DNA of 64,000 bases from the NCBI GenBank assembly GCA_017792405.1, contig CP051231.1, positions 2,252,110 through 2,316,109 on the forward strand, read 5' to 3'. This document shows positions 24,975-33,663 of this stretch, in pieces. The notes under the pieces were generated by a model that saw only the letters and a list, made by a program, of their open reading frames with translations, did not search any database and was not told the origin of the DNA. Within the stretch, counting starts at the first letter, position 1, and each line of letters opens with the position of its first letter. A program made the translations under genes and the position numbers. The DNA is from Oceanicola sp. (GTDB taxonomy: Bacteria; Pseudomonadota; Alphaproteobacteria; Rhodobacterales; Rhodobacteraceae).

Positions 24975-26303
24975 ATGTCTGCCCCCGCCTCCCCCGACGC
25001 CGCCTCCGGTGCGGCTCCCGAGACCCTCCTGCTCGGGCAGATCCTCGATTTTACCGCCGACCCTTTCTCGAGCCCACCTGAGGACTCCGCCCGCCACCTG
25101 AGCCGTGGCGGCATCGTCCTGCGCGGTGGCCGGATCACCGAGATAGGCCCGGCCGCCCAGCTGATCGAGAGCCACGCCTCCGCCCGGCGGGTAGACTATG
25201 GCGCGGCACTGCTCCTGCCTGGCTTCGTCGATGCCCACGCCCATTACCCCCAGACCGGCATCATCGCCTCTTGGGGGAAACGGCTGATCGACTGGCTCGA
25301 GGGCTACACCTTTCCGGAAGAGAGCCGCTTTGGCGATGCGCTCTATGCGGCCACCATCGCGGGTCGCTACCTCGACCTCGCGATTGCCAATGGCACCACG
25401 ACGATTGCCAGCTTCTGCACCTCGCACCCCGAGAGCGTGACCGCCTTCTTTCAGGCCGCCCAAGCGCGCGGCATGGCAGTGGTCGGCGGCAAGGTGGCGA
25501 TGGACCGTAACGCCCCGGATGCGCTGAAAGACACCCCCGAGCGGGCCTATGACGAGAGCAAGGCGCTACTGCAACGCTGGCACAAGCAGGGCCGTGCACG
25601 CTATGCCATCACCCCCCGGTTCACCCCCACCTCCACCGAGGCCCAGCTTGAGGCGATGGGCGCGCTGTGGGCCGAGCACCCCGATTGCGCCATGCAGACC
25701 CACCTCTCCGAACAGGTCGAGGAAATCGCCTGGGTGAAGGAGCTCTGCCCCGAGGCCGAAGACTACCTCGCCACCTATGAAAAGCACCGGCTCATCGGCC
25801 CCGGCGCGCTTTTTGGCCATGCCATTCACCTGACCGACCGCGAGCGGGCACGGCTGGCGGAGAGCGGCTCGGCGGTGGTGCATTGCCCGACCTCCAACAC
25901 CTTTATCGGCTCCGGCGTCTTCGATGCCGCCGGGCTGGTTGCGGGTGGCGTTGAGGTGGGGCTGGCCACCGACACCGGGGGCGGCTCATCCTTTTCGATG
26001 CTGCGGACAATGGGCGCGGCCTATGAGATCAGCCAGCTCAACGGCGCGGTGCTGCACCCCGCCCACCTGCTCTGGCTCGCCACAACCGGCTCCGCCAAGG
26101 CGCTGCGGATGGAGGCCGAGGTGGGCACGCTCGCGCCCGGATCAGCCGCAGACATCATCGCGCTCGATCTTGCCTCGACCCCGGCCATCGCCCAACGTGC
26201 CGCCCGCGCCCGCGACATCTGGGAGGCGCTCTTTCCGACGATGATGATGGGAGATGATCGGGCGGTGAAGGCCGTTTGGGTCAACGGGGTCAGCCGCCGC
26301 TGA
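24975..26303 (+). CDS. guaD: Guanine deaminase
   Basis: This amidohydrolase of 442 aa has the metal-binding PGFVDAHAHYPQ motif (His88, His90), QTHLSEQ, GHAIHL and the distinctive ATDTGGGSSFSML with the catalytic Asp, all in GuaD order. It deaminates guanine to xanthine for purine salvage or breakdown. ATG 24975 is chosen because it yields the family length; upstream in-frame sequence overlaps mgtE's promoter region. An 8-oxoguanine deaminase lies at 26847-28187 on the other strand. Confidence 0.94.
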   Translation: MSAPASPDAASGAAPETLLLGQILDFTADPFSSPPEDSARHLSRGGIVLRGGRITEIGPAAQLIESHASARRVDYGAALLLPGFVDAHAHYPQTGIIASWGKRLIDWLEGYTFPEESRFGDALYAATIAGRYLDLAIANGTTTIASFCTSHPESVTAFFQAAQARGMAVVGGKVAMDRNAPDALKDTPERAYDESKALLQRWHKQGRARYAITPRFTPTSTEAQLEAMGALWAEHPDCAMQTHLSEQVEEIAWVKELCPEAEDYLATYEKHRLIGPGALFGHAIHLTDRERARLAESGSAVVHCPTSNTFIGSGVFDAAGLVAGGVEVGLATDTGGGSSFSMLRTMGAAYEISQLNGAVLHPAHLLWLATTGSAKALRMEAEVGTLAPGSAADIIALDLASTPAIAQRAARARDIWEALFPTMMMGDDRAVKAVWVNGVSRR

Positions 26304-26312
26304 CCGGGAAGG

Positions 26313-26783
26313 TCAGCAATTGGAAGCGAGGTTGAGCACCCACTTGTCACCCGCCTTGCCGATGCCGAAAAACCTAACATCGCGCAGGAGCATATTCTTG
26401 TCATGCGCCCTGGAGCCGCGCCAGCCCTTCATCAAAGCGCTGACCGAAGGGTAACCACCCGCGATGTTCTCCGCCGTCGTGCCCGAGCATCCGCGCCGCT
26501 TCATCCGGCTGCGTGAAGAGCTGCCATCCCGACCCTTGTGCGAGAAATAGCCCTTGCGCGCCATGTCGTTGGCGTGATCCGCCGCAGCCCTCTCCAACCC
26601 CGGCGCGGCGACCAGCGGCGCACGGCCCTTGGAGGCGCGGTAAGCGTTGAGCACCGCGCCGAACTCTGCGGTTAGATCGCTTGCCACCAGAAGCGGTGCA
26701 GGCGCGGCGGCACGAAGTGGCGCGTGAGCGCTGGCAGTTCCGGCGAGGATCAGTGCTGCAAGCGCGGTCGCGATCGGTTTCAT
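26313..26783 (-). CDS. Secreted CAP-domain protein
   Basis: A signal peptide (MKPIATALAALILAGTASA) leads into a single CAP/SCP domain. The usual markers are there: LNAYRASKGRAPL, AADHANDMARKGYFSHKGRDGSS, ENIAGG, GWRGSRAHDKNML and a C-terminal FFGIGK. The His and Glu of the CAP cavity are present. The mature protein of about 135 residues would be periplasmic or exported. Function of such one-domain bacterial CAP proteins is unknown. Confidence 0.9.
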   Translation of the reverse strand: MKPIATALAALILAGTASAHAPLRAAAPAPLLVASDLTAEFGAVLNAYRASKGRAPLVAAPGLERAAADHANDMARKGYFSHKGRDGSSSRSRMKRRGCSGTTAENIAGGYPSVSALMKGWRGSRAHDKNMLLRDVRFFGIGKAGDKWVLNLASNC

Positions 26784-26846
26784 GGCATGGCCTCCTAGGT
26801 TGCGCCCATCTGAGGGCAGGGTCGGCAGGCGGTCAACCGCGCAGGC

Positions 26847-28187
26847 TCACTCCGCTCGCATCAGGCGGGCGGTCGCCTTTGAGGCCTGCGCCGCGATGGC
26901 ACGTGCATCGGCCTGCACCAGTTCGCCGCCCTGCACCACCACGCGCCCCTCCACGAAGAGTTCACGCACCCGCGTTGGGCCGGCCAGAAGCAGCGCCGCC
27001 CGATCCCAGTTTCCGGCGGACTCGATGGTGCTCATATCCCAGATCGCAAGATCGGCGCGAAAGCCCGGGCGGATCTGGCCCAGGTGGCTGCCCCGACCGA
27101 GCACCTCCGCTCCGCCGTGCGTGGCGATGCGCAGGGCTTCGCGGGCGGGCATCGCATCGGCCCCGTCGCGGACCCGCGCCATGAGTAGCGCCATGCGTGC
27201 TTCGGCCACCAGATTGCCCGCATCATTCGAGGCCGAACCATCCACGCCCAGCCCCACGGGCACGCCTGCGTCCCGCATCGCCCGCACTGGCGCGATGCCG
27301 GACCCGAGGCGGCAGTTGGAGCAGGGGCAATGGGCCACGCCGGTCTTGGTATGGGCGAAAAGGTCGATCTCGCCCGCATCCAGCTTCACGCAATGGGCAT
27401 GCCATACATCCTCGCCGACCCAGCCCAGCTCCTCGGCGTATTGCCCCGGACGGCAGCCAAAATTGGCCTCCGAATAGGCGATGTCTTCCTCGTTCTCGGC
27501 CAGATGCGTGTGCAGCCGCACGCCCTTGTCTCGGGCCAACAGCGCCGCGTCGCGCATCAACTCCCGGCTCACCGAAAACGGAGAACACGGCGCGAGGCCA
27601 ACCTGCACCATCGCTGCCTCGGAAGGGTCGTGGAAGGCCTCCACCACCCGCGCGGAGTCGGCCAGGATGGCTGCCTCATCCTCCACCAGCGCGTCGGGCG
27701 GCAGCCCGCCCTTGCTCTCGCCTATGCTCATCGCCCCTCGGGTGGCCAGAAACCGGATGCCAACCTCCGAGGCCCCTTCGATGCTGTCCTCCAGCCGCGC
27801 CCCGTTCGGGAAGAGATAAAGATGATCGGAACTCATCGAACAGCCGGATAGCGCCAGTTCTGCGCAGGCCAGCTGAGCAGAGAGGCGGATATCCTCCGGC
27901 GTCATCCGGCCCCAGATTGGGTAAAGCGTCTGCAGCCAGCCGAAGAGCAGGGCATCCTGCCCGGCGGGTACGGCACGGGTGAGGCTCTGAAACATGTGGT
28001 GATGGGTGTTCACCAAGCCGGGCGTCACAAGGCAGCCCTCAGCGTTGACCAAGTCTGCATCGCCGGGCGCGAGATTGGGGCCGATCTCACCGATCACGCC
28101 GCCGCGCAAACGCACATCCAGCTCACCCTCGGTTCCGGCATCGTCCATGCAAAGCACATAGCCGCCCCGGATGAGCCGGTGGGTCAT
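26847..28187 (-). CDS. 8-oxoguanine deaminase (amidohydrolase)
   Basis: The 446-aa protein has THHHMFQSLTR (residues 61-71), HTHLAENEEDI, HCVKLD, AHCPCSNCRLGSG and LGVDGSASNDAGN. These are the zinc and substrate motifs of the TRZ/ATZ-type family that includes 8-oxoguanine deaminase. It would convert 8-oxoguanine to urate. The gene starts with an ATGA overlap on the histidinol-phosphatase stop. Other family substrates such as cytosine-like rings cannot be excluded by motif alone. Confidence 0.88.
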   Translation of the reverse strand: MTHRLIRGGYVLCMDDAGTEGELDVRLRGGVIGEIGPNLAPGDADLVNAEGCLVTPGLVNTHHHMFQSLTRAVPAGQDALLFGWLQTLYPIWGRMTPEDIRLSAQLACAELALSGCSMSSDHLYLFPNGARLEDSIEGASEVGIRFLATRGAMSIGESKGGLPPDALVEDEAAILADSARVVEAFHDPSEAAMVQVGLAPCSPFSVSRELMRDAALLARDKGVRLHTHLAENEEDIAYSEANFGCRPGQYAEELGWVGEDVWHAHCVKLDAGEIDLFAHTKTGVAHCPCSNCRLGSGIAPVRAMRDAGVPVGLGVDGSASNDAGNLVAEARMALLMARVRDGADAMPAREALRIATHGGAEVLGRGSHLGQIRPGFRADLAIWDMSTIESAGNWDRAALLLAGPTRVRELFVEGRVVVQGGELVQADARAIAAQASKATARLMRAE

Positions 28188-28999
28188 GCGCCCCGCTCCG
28201 CCAGTAGCGCCATTGCCGCGCGGTGCAGTTCGGGCGTGGCCGCAGCGAGCGCCCTCCCCCCTTCATGCACCGGGCCGCCCTCCCAATCGGTCACGATACC
28301 GCCCGCCGCCTCGATCACCGCGATCGGCGCGGCGATGTCATAGCTTTGCAGCCCCGCCTCGATGACGAGGTCGATCTGCCCAAGGGCAAGCAGGGCGTAG
28401 GCGTAGCAGTCCAATCCATAGCGGGTGAGTTGCACCTTGCGCGCCACCCTTTGAAACGCCGCCGCCTCCGCCTCGGTGCCAACCTCGGGAAAGGTCGTGA
28501 AGAGCGTTGCCTCCGCCAGCGCACGGCCCTCGCGCACCCGCAAAGGGGCCTCGCCGTAGGGATGGGCCAACTTCGCAGCGCCCAATCCGCCCTCGAACCG
28601 CTCAGCGGTGTAGGGCTGATCGATGATACCGTAGAATGGACCGCGCGTATCCTGCAAGGCGATGAGCACGCCCCAGCTTGCCGTGCCGGAGATGAAGGCG
28701 CGGGTGCCATCGATCGGATCGAGCACCCAGGTCAGCCCGCTCTCGCCGGCCTGCCGCCCGAACTCTTCCCCCAGAACGGCATCTTGCGGGCGCAACTCGG
28801 CCAGAACAGCGCGCATCGCCTCTTCTGCCGCCCGGTCAGCCAGTGTGACCGGGTCAAACCCGCCTTGGCCGTCCTTGTTATCTGCCGTCAGCGGCTTGCG
28901 GAAATACGGCAGGATCGCCGCCCGCGCAGCCTCCGCCATCGCGGCGCCGCAGGCCCGGAGTGCCGCTGCGTCGTCTGCTGTCAGGTCTTCTCGTCTCAT
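28184..28999 (-). CDS. hisN: Histidinol-phosphatase, inositol-monophosphatase family
   Basis: The 271-aa protein has the Mg2+-binding motifs of the IMPase family: GEEFG (77-81), DPIDGT (94-99) and a C-terminal YDIAAPIAVIEAAGG. Members of this size with this sequence in alphaproteobacteria act as the histidinol-phosphatase HisN, and the window also holds a phosphatase-free HisB, which supports the choice. It is followed by the 8-oxoguanine deaminase with a 4-base overlap. Confidence 0.87.
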   Translation of the reverse strand: MRREDLTADDAAALRACGAAMAEAARAAILPYFRKPLTADNKDGQGGFDPVTLADRAAEEAMRAVLAELRPQDAVLGEEFGRQAGESGLTWVLDPIDGTRAFISGTASWGVLIALQDTRGPFYGIIDQPYTAERFEGGLGAAKLAHPYGEAPLRVREGRALAEATLFTTFPEVGTEAEAAAFQRVARKVQLTRYGLDCYAYALLALGQIDLVIEAGLQSYDIAAPIAVIEAAGGIVTDWEGGPVHEGGRALAAATPELHRAAMALLAERGA

Positions 29000-29045
29000 A
29001 AGGCACCCCCTGCCTGAGCCTTAGCGCAGGTGCCCGAACGAGAAA

Positions 29046-29066
29046 AGCGCCCCAAAGCGGGGCGCT
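29046..29066 (-). terminator. Terminator of the XRE regulator gene
   Basis: AGCGCCCC and GGGGCGCT form a perfect 8-bp stem with a 5-base loop. Read on the minus strand, the stem is followed by TTTCTC, so it would end transcription of the gene that stops at 29102. Confidence 0.75.
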
Positions 29067-29101
29067 CTCCTGAAAAACACGATTGTACGATTACAAGCGG
29101 G

Positions 29102-29488
29102 TCAGTTCACGTCGCTCAGCACGCGGGCCAGATCGAACAACCGGCGGCGCTGGCTCTCGGGGATCGCGTAGTAGCTGCGCACCAGTTCAAGTGCTTCACG
29201 GTCACCGAGGATGTCTCCCGGCACGCTCTCGCCCTCGCTCACCTCGGTCTTGGCGACCTGGGGCAGGTCTTCGCTCAGACCCTCGAAGAAGAAGGAGATC
29301 GGCACGTCCAGCGCATGGGAAATGTCCCAAAGACGCGATGCGCTGACGCGGTTCATGCCGGTCTCGTACTTCTGGATCTGCTGAAATTTGATCCCGACCT
29401 TCTCGGCCAGTTGTTGCTGCGTCATGCCGACCATCCACCGACGGTGCCGAACGCGCTTGCCAACATGTATGTCGACCGGATGTTTCAT
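29102..29488 (-). CDS. XRE-family transcription regulator
   Basis: ATG 29488 has the strong site AAGGAGA just upstream, which decides the start over an in-frame upstream codon at 29518. The 128-aa protein carries a helix-turn-helix of the Cro/C1 type at residues 24-45 (MTQQQLAEKVGI, FQQIQKYETG). The C-terminal half is acidic, then has YAIPESQRRRLFDLARVL. Such proteins are common in Rhodobacteraceae, where many are general regulators. Its targets are unknown; the palindromes in the upstream gap are candidates. Confidence 0.92.
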   Translation of the reverse strand: MKHPVDIHVGKRVRHRRWMVGMTQQQLAEKVGIKFQQIQKYETGMNRVSASRLWDISHALDVPISFFFEGLSEDLPQVAKTEVSEGESVPGDILGDREALELVRSYYAIPESQRRRLFDLARVLSDVN

Positions 29489-29814
29489 TAAAGTCTCCTT
29501 AAGGCTCTTCTTTCTCACCTATGTAGCAACTTCCGTGCCAAACGGCTCAGGAGGTGGGGTATTCTCTACTTCAGTTCGTAAAAAAATTTGATCGAATGCA
29601 AATTCAGGGGGTTAACTAACGACTCCCTGCGGAAAACCATGCCACAGTCATCGCTCCACGGCAAGTTTAAGGCGGAAATGAGATACAATTATGGGTTGCA
29701 TTTGAGGGCCGTGATCCACCATTGCAAATTGCAATTGCATAATGCGAACCATCCACAGGATTGCGCAACTTCGGCGCACGCCCTAGTTCAGGTGTGCAAA
29801 CGGAGGGAGAATTC
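29489..29814. promoter_or_regulatory. Divergent control region with TGCAA dyads
   Basis: This 326-base gap between the XRE gene and the quinone oxidoreductase is AT-richer than its surroundings and holds no gene I trust. At 29721-29740 two dyads overlap: TGCAA-A-TTGCA (29723-29733) and TGCAATTGCA (29730-29739). They lie about 75 bases before the oxidoreductase start and could be an operator. Confidence 0.45.
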
Positions 29815-30780
29815 ATGAAGGCCTACCGCGTCACCGCAACGGGGGATCGACCCGCACTCACCGATATCCCGTCGCCTGAACCGGCACCGGGCGAGGTGGC
29901 CGTTCAGATCGCGGCCTGCGGGCTCAACTTCGCCGATCTGCTGATGGTCGAAGGCACCTATCAGGATACCCCCCCTGCCCCCTTTACCCTCGGGATCGAG
30001 TTGGCTGGCACCGTGACCGCTCTGGGCGAGGGAGTCGAAGAGCTGGCTGTCGGCGACCGCATCGGCGTTTTCGGCGGCCGGGGCGGACTTGCGGAAGAGG
30101 GCTGCTTTCCGGCCCAGCGTTGTCTGAAGCTCCCGGACGCTATGCCCTTTCATATCGCGGCGGCCTTCCTGGTGGCCTATGGCACCTCTCACCTGTCGCT
30201 CGTGCATCGCGCACGGCTGGCAAAAGGGGAGCGCCTTGTTGTCACCGGCGCGGCAGGCGGCGTGGGGCTGACCGCGGTAGAACTCGGGGCAAAGCTTGGC
30301 GCGGAGGTCGTGGCCATTGCGCGGGGCGCCGACAAGCTGGAGGTGGCCGCGAAGGCCGGCGCGACACACCTGATCGACGCGCAGAGTGAAGATATCCGCG
30401 GCCAATTAAACGCCCTCGGCGGCCTCGATGTGCTCTATGACACCGTGGGCGATCCGCTATTCACCGAGTGCTTCCGCGCCGCCCGCCCTGAAGCGCGACT
30501 CTTGGCCATCGGCTTCGCGGGCGGCAAGGTGCCGCAGATCAAGGCCAACCACCTGCTGGTGAAGAACCTCACGGTGATGGGGCTGTATTGGGGCGGCTAC
30601 ATGGGCTTTGCACCCGAGGTGCTCACCGGCTCTCTTGGCGAACTCATGAAGCTCTGGGAAACCGGCGGCTTGGACCCGCATGTCTCCCATCGCCTGCCAC
30701 TAGACCAGATCGATGACGCGATGGACCTGATCAGGACGCGGCGCTCGACCGGTAAGGTTGTTGTTGAACCACAGCGCTAA
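29815..30780 (+). CDS. NADPH:quinone oxidoreductase, MDR superfamily
   Basis: The 321-aa protein is a zinc-free medium-chain reductase: GLNFADLLMVEGTYQ near 37-51, GIELAGTV, and the NADP loop GAAGGVGLTAVEL at 145-157. The zinc-binding cysteine lobe is missing, as expected for quinone reductases and not for alcohol dehydrogenases. ATG 29815 follows GGAGGGA. The 3' end overlaps that of the LysR gene on the other strand by 50 bases. Confidence 0.92.
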   Translation: MKAYRVTATGDRPALTDIPSPEPAPGEVAVQIAACGLNFADLLMVEGTYQDTPPAPFTLGIELAGTVTALGEGVEELAVGDRIGVFGGRGGLAEEGCFPAQRCLKLPDAMPFHIAAAFLVAYGTSHLSLVHRARLAKGERLVVTGAAGGVGLTAVELGAKLGAEVVAIARGADKLEVAAKAGATHLIDAQSEDIRGQLNALGGLDVLYDTVGDPLFTECFRAARPEARLLAIGFAGGKVPQIKANHLLVKNLTVMGLYWGGYMGFAPEVLTGSLGELMKLWETGGLDPHVSHRLPLDQIDDAMDLIRTRRSTGKVVVEPQR

Positions 30781-31696
30781 GGGCCTCTCCGATCACGCCG
30801 CTATCCCCAACGGGCACCGACCCCATGCCGGTGCTCGGCAAACGCCCCGCGTAGGAGCGCCGTAACAGCTCAGCCAGCGCCTCTTGCGCCGGGTTCTTGA
30901 GGTTCGACGCGCCGTAGAGGTTGATCCGGAACGAGCGCAACTCGGGCAGCGCACCGCCGTGGCAGATCGGCTCCGTGGTGGGCGGGTGCATCCCCTCCAG
31001 CATCGCATGCACGGCGAGATCGGCATTCACCGTTGCCTCCACCGTGCGCGATGAGTTGGAGCTGACCTGCATCGTCCAAGGCAGGCCCGCCTCGTCGAGC
31101 GCACGCTGCACAATGGGCTTGAAGAAGCACTTCTCCTCGAAGGCCAGCGGCAGCGGACGCCGCCGCCATGCACAACCACCGGGCGCGCCCACCCAGACCA
31201 GCGGCACCTCGCGCAGGGTTTCGCCGCCCTCATCCATGCCGTCCTCGGTGGTCACGATCATGTCGCACTCGCCCTTCGCGAAATCCTCTTTGAGGCTGCG
31301 AGTGAAAGACGAAACCAGATGCACCCGCACGCGCGGGAATTCGGCGGCGAAGCGCTGGAGCATCCGGGGGATGTAGCCCAGAACGATGTCATGGGGCACG
31401 CCAAGCACGATCTGGCCTTCGAACTCCTCAGCCGTCAGCCGCGTGATCGCCTCATCATTCAGGGTCAGCATCCGCCGGGCATAGCTGAGCAGTTGCTCGC
31501 CGGCCGGGGTGAGTGCGATCTGCCGCTGTGAGCGATCCAGCAGTTTCTGGTCCAGCGACTCCTCCAACCGCTTCAACTGCATCGAGACAGCCGATTGCGT
31601 GATGTTGAGTTGTCCTGCCGCGCGGGTGACGCCGGCACAATCGGCGACTGTCACGAAGCTGCGAAGGGCGGTCAGGTCTAGATTGCGTGGCATCAT
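30731..31696 (-). CDS. LysR-family transcription regulator
   Basis: The N-terminal winged helix is clear: LDLTALRSFVTVADCAGVTRAA and TQSAVSMQLKRLE, followed by a linker helix and a type 2 periplasmic-binding-fold effector domain. ATG 31696 is preferred with CGGAG upstream; a second ATG follows at 31693. It has about 321 aa, slightly longer than most because the tail runs into the end of the oxidoreductase gene. The effector is unknown. The divergent neighbour is a DUF1127 gene. Confidence 0.92.
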   Translation of the reverse strand: MMPRNLDLTALRSFVTVADCAGVTRAAGQLNITQSAVSMQLKRLEESLDQKLLDRSQRQIALTPAGEQLLSYARRMLTLNDEAITRLTAEEFEGQIVLGVPHDIVLGYIPRMLQRFAAEFPRVRVHLVSSFTRSLKEDFAKGECDMIVTTEDGMDEGGETLREVPLVWVGAPGGCAWRRRPLPLAFEEKCFFKPIVQRALDEAGLPWTMQVSSNSSRTVEATVNADLAVHAMLEGMHPPTTEPICHGGALPELRSFRINLYGASNLKNPAQEALAELLRRSYAGRLPSTGMGSVPVGDSGVIGEALSAVVQQQPYRSSAAS

Positions 31697-31816
31697 CAAG
31701 CTCCGTGATGGCTGGCGTCACAAACATTCGTTTTCAATATGCCATGTCATCCGCCATATATCAATCATCCTGATCAAACAGATCGCAACGTTCACAGATA
31801 GCAAAGGATCGGACCG

Positions 31817-32050
31817 ATGAGCTTCCCCGCCTCCACCCTCTCCTCCGGCGCCCTGTCCGGACACCACCCCGCCGCCATCCGCGGCAGCCTGATGACCCGC
31901 GCCCTGAACCTTCTCGCCCTGCGCCGCCAACGCCGCGCACTGGCCCGGCTTGATGCCGATTTGCTGAAGGATATCGGCATCACATCCGACGAAGCCCGCA
32001 CCGAAGCGGCGCGTCGTCTGTGGGACGTTCCCCCGGGCTGGCGGTCCTGA
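31817..32050 (+). CDS. DUF1127 small protein
   Basis: The 77-aa protein ends with the DUF1127 pattern: RRQRRALARLDADLLKDIGI followed by SDEARTEAAR and a W-x-x-P tail. Small Arg-rich DUF1127 proteins in alphaproteobacteria are linked to phosphate and RNA regulation in some species. The longer N-terminus here has no known domain. AAGGATCGGACCG precedes the ATG, and a strong hairpin follows. Confidence 0.9.
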   Translation: MSFPASTLSSGALSGHHPAAIRGSLMTRALNLLALRRQRRALARLDADLLKDIGITSDEARTEAARRLWDVPPGWRS

Positions 32051-32064
32051 TCCCGCCAACCCAT

Positions 32065-32097
32065 GAGAGCGGCGCTTCCCCCGAGTGCGCCGCTCTC
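32065..32097 (+). terminator. Terminator-like hairpin after the DUF1127 gene
   Basis: GAGAGCGGCGC and GCGCCGCTCTC form an 11-bp perfect stem with an 11-base loop, 15 bases after the stop. No real T run follows (GAAATCTTTG), but the stem is strong. Confidence 0.7.
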
Positions 32098-32231
32098 GAA
32101 ATCTTTGGATCGAAACAGCATGTTTCCCCGCCAGAACCACTTGAAATCAAGGCCGACTGTGCCGATATTTGACACCAAGCAGTGCGTCCGCCGGGCGTGC
32201 TGACCCAAACTTTGTGCAAATGGAGGCATGA

Positions 32232-32954
32232 ATGGCAGAGACTGGACCGATCCGCACGATGGGCGCAGGCGTCCGTACGGCGCAGATCGACGAGGGCCTC
32301 CGGGCCCATATGAGCAAGGTTTATGGCACGATGTCCGTGGGCCTGCTGCTCACCGCGGCCGTGGCATGGGCCATCGGCACCAACGACGCGCTGGTGATGC
32401 AGATCTTCGCCACGCCGCTCCGCTGGGTCGTCATGTTCGCCCCGCTGATCCTGATCTTCGCCTTCGGCGCCATGGTCAACCGCATGTCGGCCGCCGCGGC
32501 ACAGCTCTTCTTCTACGGCTTCTCGGCCGTGATGGGCCTGTCGATCTCGTGGATCTTCGCCGCGTACACCGATTTCTCGATCGCCCAGACCTTCCTTGTC
32601 ACCGCGATCGCCTTCGCCGGCCTGTCCCTCTGGGGCTACACAACCAAGAAGGACATCTCGGGCTGGGGCAGCTTTCTAATCATGGGTGTCATCGGCATCT
32701 TGGTGGCTTCGATCATCAACATCTGGCTGCAAAGCCCGGGCATGATGTTCGCCATTTCGATCCTCGGCGTTCTGATCTTCGCGGGCCTCACCGCCTACGA
32801 CACCCAGAACATCAAGAACACCTACATCGCCCACGCGGCGCATGGGGACCAGGAATGGCTCGGCAAGGCCGCCGTGATGGGCGCGCTGAGCCTCTACCTG
32901 GACTTCATCAACATGTTCATGTTCCTGCTCTCGCTGATGGGCGGGCGTGAATAA
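32232..32954 (+). CDS. Bax inhibitor-1/YccA family membrane protein
   Basis: The 240-aa protein has seven hydrophobic helices and the family signature around the last loops: AGLTAYDTQNIK with the conserved Asp, then a final helix LSLYLDFINMFMFLLSL. The N-terminal 30 residues are soluble and include the usual LRAHMSKVYGTM. Members act as inner-membrane channel-like proteins, with Ca2+/H+ leak activity shown for BsYetJ and interaction with FtsH for YccA. The gene ends with a strong terminator. GGAGGC precedes the ATG. Confidence 0.95.
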   Translation: MAETGPIRTMGAGVRTAQIDEGLRAHMSKVYGTMSVGLLLTAAVAWAIGTNDALVMQIFATPLRWVVMFAPLILIFAFGAMVNRMSAAAAQLFFYGFSAVMGLSISWIFAAYTDFSIAQTFLVTAIAFAGLSLWGYTTKKDISGWGSFLIMGVIGILVASIINIWLQSPGMMFAISILGVLIFAGLTAYDTQNIKNTYIAHAAHGDQEWLGKAAVMGALSLYLDFINMFMFLLSLMGGRE

Positions 32955-32981
32955 GCCGCAAGGCTGACGGACCAACAGTCA

Positions 32982-33007
32982 AAGGGCCGCCCATCGGGGC
33001 GGCCCTT
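32982..33007 (+). terminator. Intrinsic terminator
   Basis: AAGGGCCGCCC and GGGCGGCCCTT form an 11-bp stem with a 4-base loop (ATCG), followed by a T run. It ends the Bax-inhibitor transcript and may serve the opposite strand too. Confidence 0.92.
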
Positions 33008-33021
33008 TTTCATTGGCAGGC

Positions 33022-33615
33022 TCAGGCTGCGCCGGGGGCAGCAGCTGGGCGCGGAGCGGAGCGGACCTGCCCCGGCAAGGCCTGCCGCCGCAATTCGCCC
33101 GTTTCAACCACAGCCAAGAATGCCGCTACTTCCTGCCTTGATGCCAAACGGACGACCCCAAGATGCTCGGGCGGCTCCGCCACAAGCGCGGCGATCCGGG
33201 CGCGGGAAGCCTTGCGCGTGCGCCATATCCAGATGAAGAAATCCAGCGCGCCCTTGTCCAGCCGCTCCACGCAGCCTTCGGGCAGGTCCGGACGTGTCTT
33301 CCCGAGGTACCGCAGTTGCCGCCGGATCACCCGGTAGAGCCGCAACCCGACCGGGAAATCCAGCCAGATCATCAGGTCGGCCCGCGCCATCCGCTGCTCA
33401 TAGGTCCGCGAGTGGCCGCCTTCGAAAATCCAGCGCGGCTTGCGGTGAACCTCATGGGTCATCCAGTCCTTCACCTCCGCCTCGCGCGGCACCCAGCCCG
33501 GTGCGTAGTGGATGTGGTCCATGTGGAACACGGGCAAACCGGTGACCGCCCCCAGCGCCCGCGCCAGGGTGGATTTGCCCGAACCGGGCCCTCCTACGAT
33601 CATCACCCGTTCCAT
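33022..33615 (-). CDS. P-loop kinase-like protein (topology modulation type)
   Basis: The 197-aa protein starts MERVMIVGGPGSGKST, with the Walker A loop at 8-16. It then has FHMDHIHYAPGW, FEGGHSRTYEQRMARAD and WLDFPVGLRLYRVIRR, the pattern of the FlaR/adenylate-kinase-like family often called DNA topology modulation proteins, whose role is unproven. The Pro/Ala-rich tail may be disordered. It ends near the Bax-inhibitor terminator. Confidence 0.85.
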   Translation of the reverse strand: MERVMIVGGPGSGKSTLARALGAVTGLPVFHMDHIHYAPGWVPREAEVKDWMTHEVHRKPRWIFEGGHSRTYEQRMARADLMIWLDFPVGLRLYRVIRRQLRYLGKTRPDLPEGCVERLDKGALDFFIWIWRTRKASRARIAALVAEPPEHLGVVRLASRQEVAAFLAVVETGELRRQALPGQVRSAPRPAAAPGAA

Positions 33616-33663
33616 TCCTGCAATTCTGCGCCGCGGCGCGACACTTCGCAAGTGCGGCACAGA

